Source: Clostridia bacterium
Lineage (GTDB): Bacteria > Bacillota > Clostridia > Christensenellales > Aristaeellaceae
Direction: 5' to 3'
Assembly (NCBI GenBank): GCA_017936375.1
Contig: JAGBFR010000020.1
Span: 1 to 64,000, forward strand
Length of the DNA stretch: 64,000 nt
Made by a program: the position numbers and the translations under genes. Below, one piece after another: positions 62,707-64,000 of the stretch. The notes under the pieces were generated by a model, which was not told the origin of the DNA, did no database searches, and worked only from the letters and a program-made list of their open reading frames with translations. Every line of letters begins with the position of its first letter. The first letter of the stretch is position 1.

Positions 62707-64000
62707 AATCAGAAACAGAATCCATCACGCTGTGGACAGCACCCTTTCGCATATGGAAGTAACGCCTTCTCTTGAAAGAGCGATCATCAATCGGACGAGA
62801 GGAGAGGAAACTGTGAGAAGAAAGATTTCGATGGGATTTGTGTTTGCGCTTGTTTTGCTGCTGACGATGGCGGCGATGGGCGTCGCAGCGACGCGCTTTG
62901 GCATCCTTGAGGCGAACCGATGGCAGAAGGATAATGCAGCGTTTGTTGAGCACATCCTGACTGTGGACGAAACGTATGAAAACGAATACATGACCCTGAC
63001 AGTCAATGACGCGGTGTTCGATGGCGTGACCCTGATGCTGACCATGGACGTGCGGCCCAAGCCCGGATGCGGAGAAGGCGTCTATGTCTATCCGAGGATG
63101 ACGGCTGAAGCGGACGGAAAACCGCTTGAGGTGGAAATCGAGGCTTGCAGAGGCGACTTGATGAGCGGCTTTTGGGTGCCGGAGCGCGATGAGAGTGTCA
63201 AGTGGCTCGAGGGAACCTATGGCGCGGATTATGTGGTCACTAATGAGACGGAGGAAGGACGCATCATTTATGATCCGCAGACATCGGACGTCACATGGAC
63301 GCTGACGCTGGACATCGTCAGGCCGGTGTACGCTGTCCGCCGGAATACCTTTCCGCTGACAGAAGACGCGGATTACAATGCATACTTGAAACAGTTTGCT
63401 GAGGCATACGCGAAAGAGGAGATTCTGCTGACGGAGTGCGGCTCTGTTGTGGATTACATCTATGAAGTTCCTTATCCGGAAGGAATGGAACGCCTGGACT
63501 GGCAGCGCATGAAGCTGACAGAAAAGATGATCGCCAGCGGCGCGTTTGAGCGCGTGGATACAGCGACCGTCGTTTTTACGACGAAGGGAACGCAGGTCGT
63601 GGAGCTCGGCGAAGGGCAGCGATATCAACTCGGTGATTATGAGGCGACGATTGAACACCTGAGTGTAACCTTTGGACGGATGGATTACGAGATTCATGTG
63701 ATAAAAACAAGCGGTGGGAAGACCGCCGGAGAAGAACATGCGGCAGGTAAGCTCGATCTTGAGTTTGCGGTATTGGTGGATGGGTGTGAAGCGGAGCACA
63801 GCTATGACAGCTCGCACCCGCTGAACGACAACGAGAGCGATCCTGACCCGGTTGTGTATTACCGGGGCGGCATGACGCTGTTTGGCGAGGCGGAGAGCGT
63901 GACGTTTATTCCGTGCTTTGGCAAAGAGAGTCACCGGCAGGCCTATGCCATGACGCATTGGTCGGAAATGACCCCGGAGCAGGCGGCCATGGCTTTCACC
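62687..64000 (+). CDS. Probable membrane anti-sigma factor (DUF4179-like), truncated by the window edge
   Basis: The frame from the ATG at 62687 (after GAAGGAGGG) runs open to the right edge, 438 codons. It begins MTMLQDEIRNRIHHAVDSTL, has one membrane span at about residues 48-68 (ISMGFVFALVLLLTMAAMGV), and continues as an extracellular beta-rich domain with VTLMLTMDVRP, WTLTLDIVRP and DYEATIEHLSVTF. This plan (short cytoplasmic helix, one span, DUF4179-type sensor) is common for anti-sigma factors next to ECF sigma genes. It overlaps the sigma gene by 20 bases. Its C-terminus is outside the window. Confidence 0.7.
   Translation, partial: MTMLQDEIRNRIHHAVDSTLSHMEVTPSLERAIINRTRGEETVRRKISMGFVFALVLLLTMAAMGVAATRFGILEANRWQKDNAAFVEHILTVDETYENEYMTLTVNDAVFDGVTLMLTMDVRPKPGCGEGVYVYPRMTAEADGKPLEVEIEACRGDLMSGFWVPERDESVKWLEGTYGADYVVTNETEEGRIIYDPQTSDVTWTLTLDIVRPVYAVRRNTFPLTEDADYNAYLKQFAEAYAKEEILLTECGSVVDYIYEVPYPEGMERLDWQRMKLTEKMIASGAFERVDTATVVFTTKGTQVVELGEGQRYQLGDYEATIEHLSVTFGRMDYEIHVIKTSGGKTAGEEHAAGKLDLEFAVLVDGCEAEHSYDSSHPLNDNESDPDPVVYYRGGMTLFGEAESVTFIPCFGKESHRQAYAMTHWSEMTPEQAAMAFT

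Overview
The window is chromosomal DNA from a GC-rich member of the Firmicutes, probably a gut or rumen class Clostridia organism. The signs are Shine-Dalgarno sequences before almost every gene, frequent GTG and TTG starts, a T-box leader, a CIRCE-controlled groSL operon, the def-fmt-rsmB-rlmN-prpC-pknB-rsgA-rpe-thiN order, dgt-dnaG-rpoD, and an A-type RNase P RNA. I cannot name the genus from this sequence.

Layout. Positions 1-3420 are the end of an AT-richer integrated element: a structured RNA-like end, a sigma-like gene broken by an in-frame TAA, an excisionase, a tyrosine integrase, and a second integrase cut short. Positions 3500-6130 hold a beta-lactamase-fold protein and pgi. Positions 6340-14225 hold the most unusual unit, a leucine-type T-box followed by a LeuA homologue that has lost its catalytic motifs but kept the leucine-sensing domain, then a TIM-barrel/acyl-CoA-ligase fusion, then pyruvate:ferredoxin oxidoreductase. 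Positions 14260-18640 hold a cytoplasmic GH9 enzyme and an operon of an E2-like acyltransferase with another acyl-CoA ligase. Positions 18700-20735 hold a P-loop kinase-like protein and a secreted protein made of 18-residue Cys/His repeats. Positions 20870-24520 encode a nucleoside-type ABC importer without its binding protein. Positions 24629-29294 (minus) are a CotH-DUF4956-VTC cluster. Positions 29506-31801 hold a degenerate patatin convergent with a secreted caspase-like protease.

From 32 kb onward the content is mostly housekeeping: yitT-like, proS, groSL, mutY, DUF523, a WYL regulator, priA, the long def-to-thiN operon, dgt-dnaG-rpoD, a TrmK-Nif3 fusion, a zinc-ribbon coiled-coil protein, rnpB, rpsB-tsf, pyrH, and an ECF sigma factor overlapping its probable membrane anti-sigma gene, which runs off the right edge.

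How genes work together. The leucine T-box and leucine-sensing domain suggest that the ligase and PFOR are governed by leucine supply, possibly to build 2-oxoacids from organic acids. PrpC and PknB form a phosphatase/kinase pair, and their neighbour RsgA acts in ribosome assembly. CotH, DUF4956 and VTC probably act together at the cell envelope or spore surface. Many long antisense reading frames exist only because of the high GC content and were left out.
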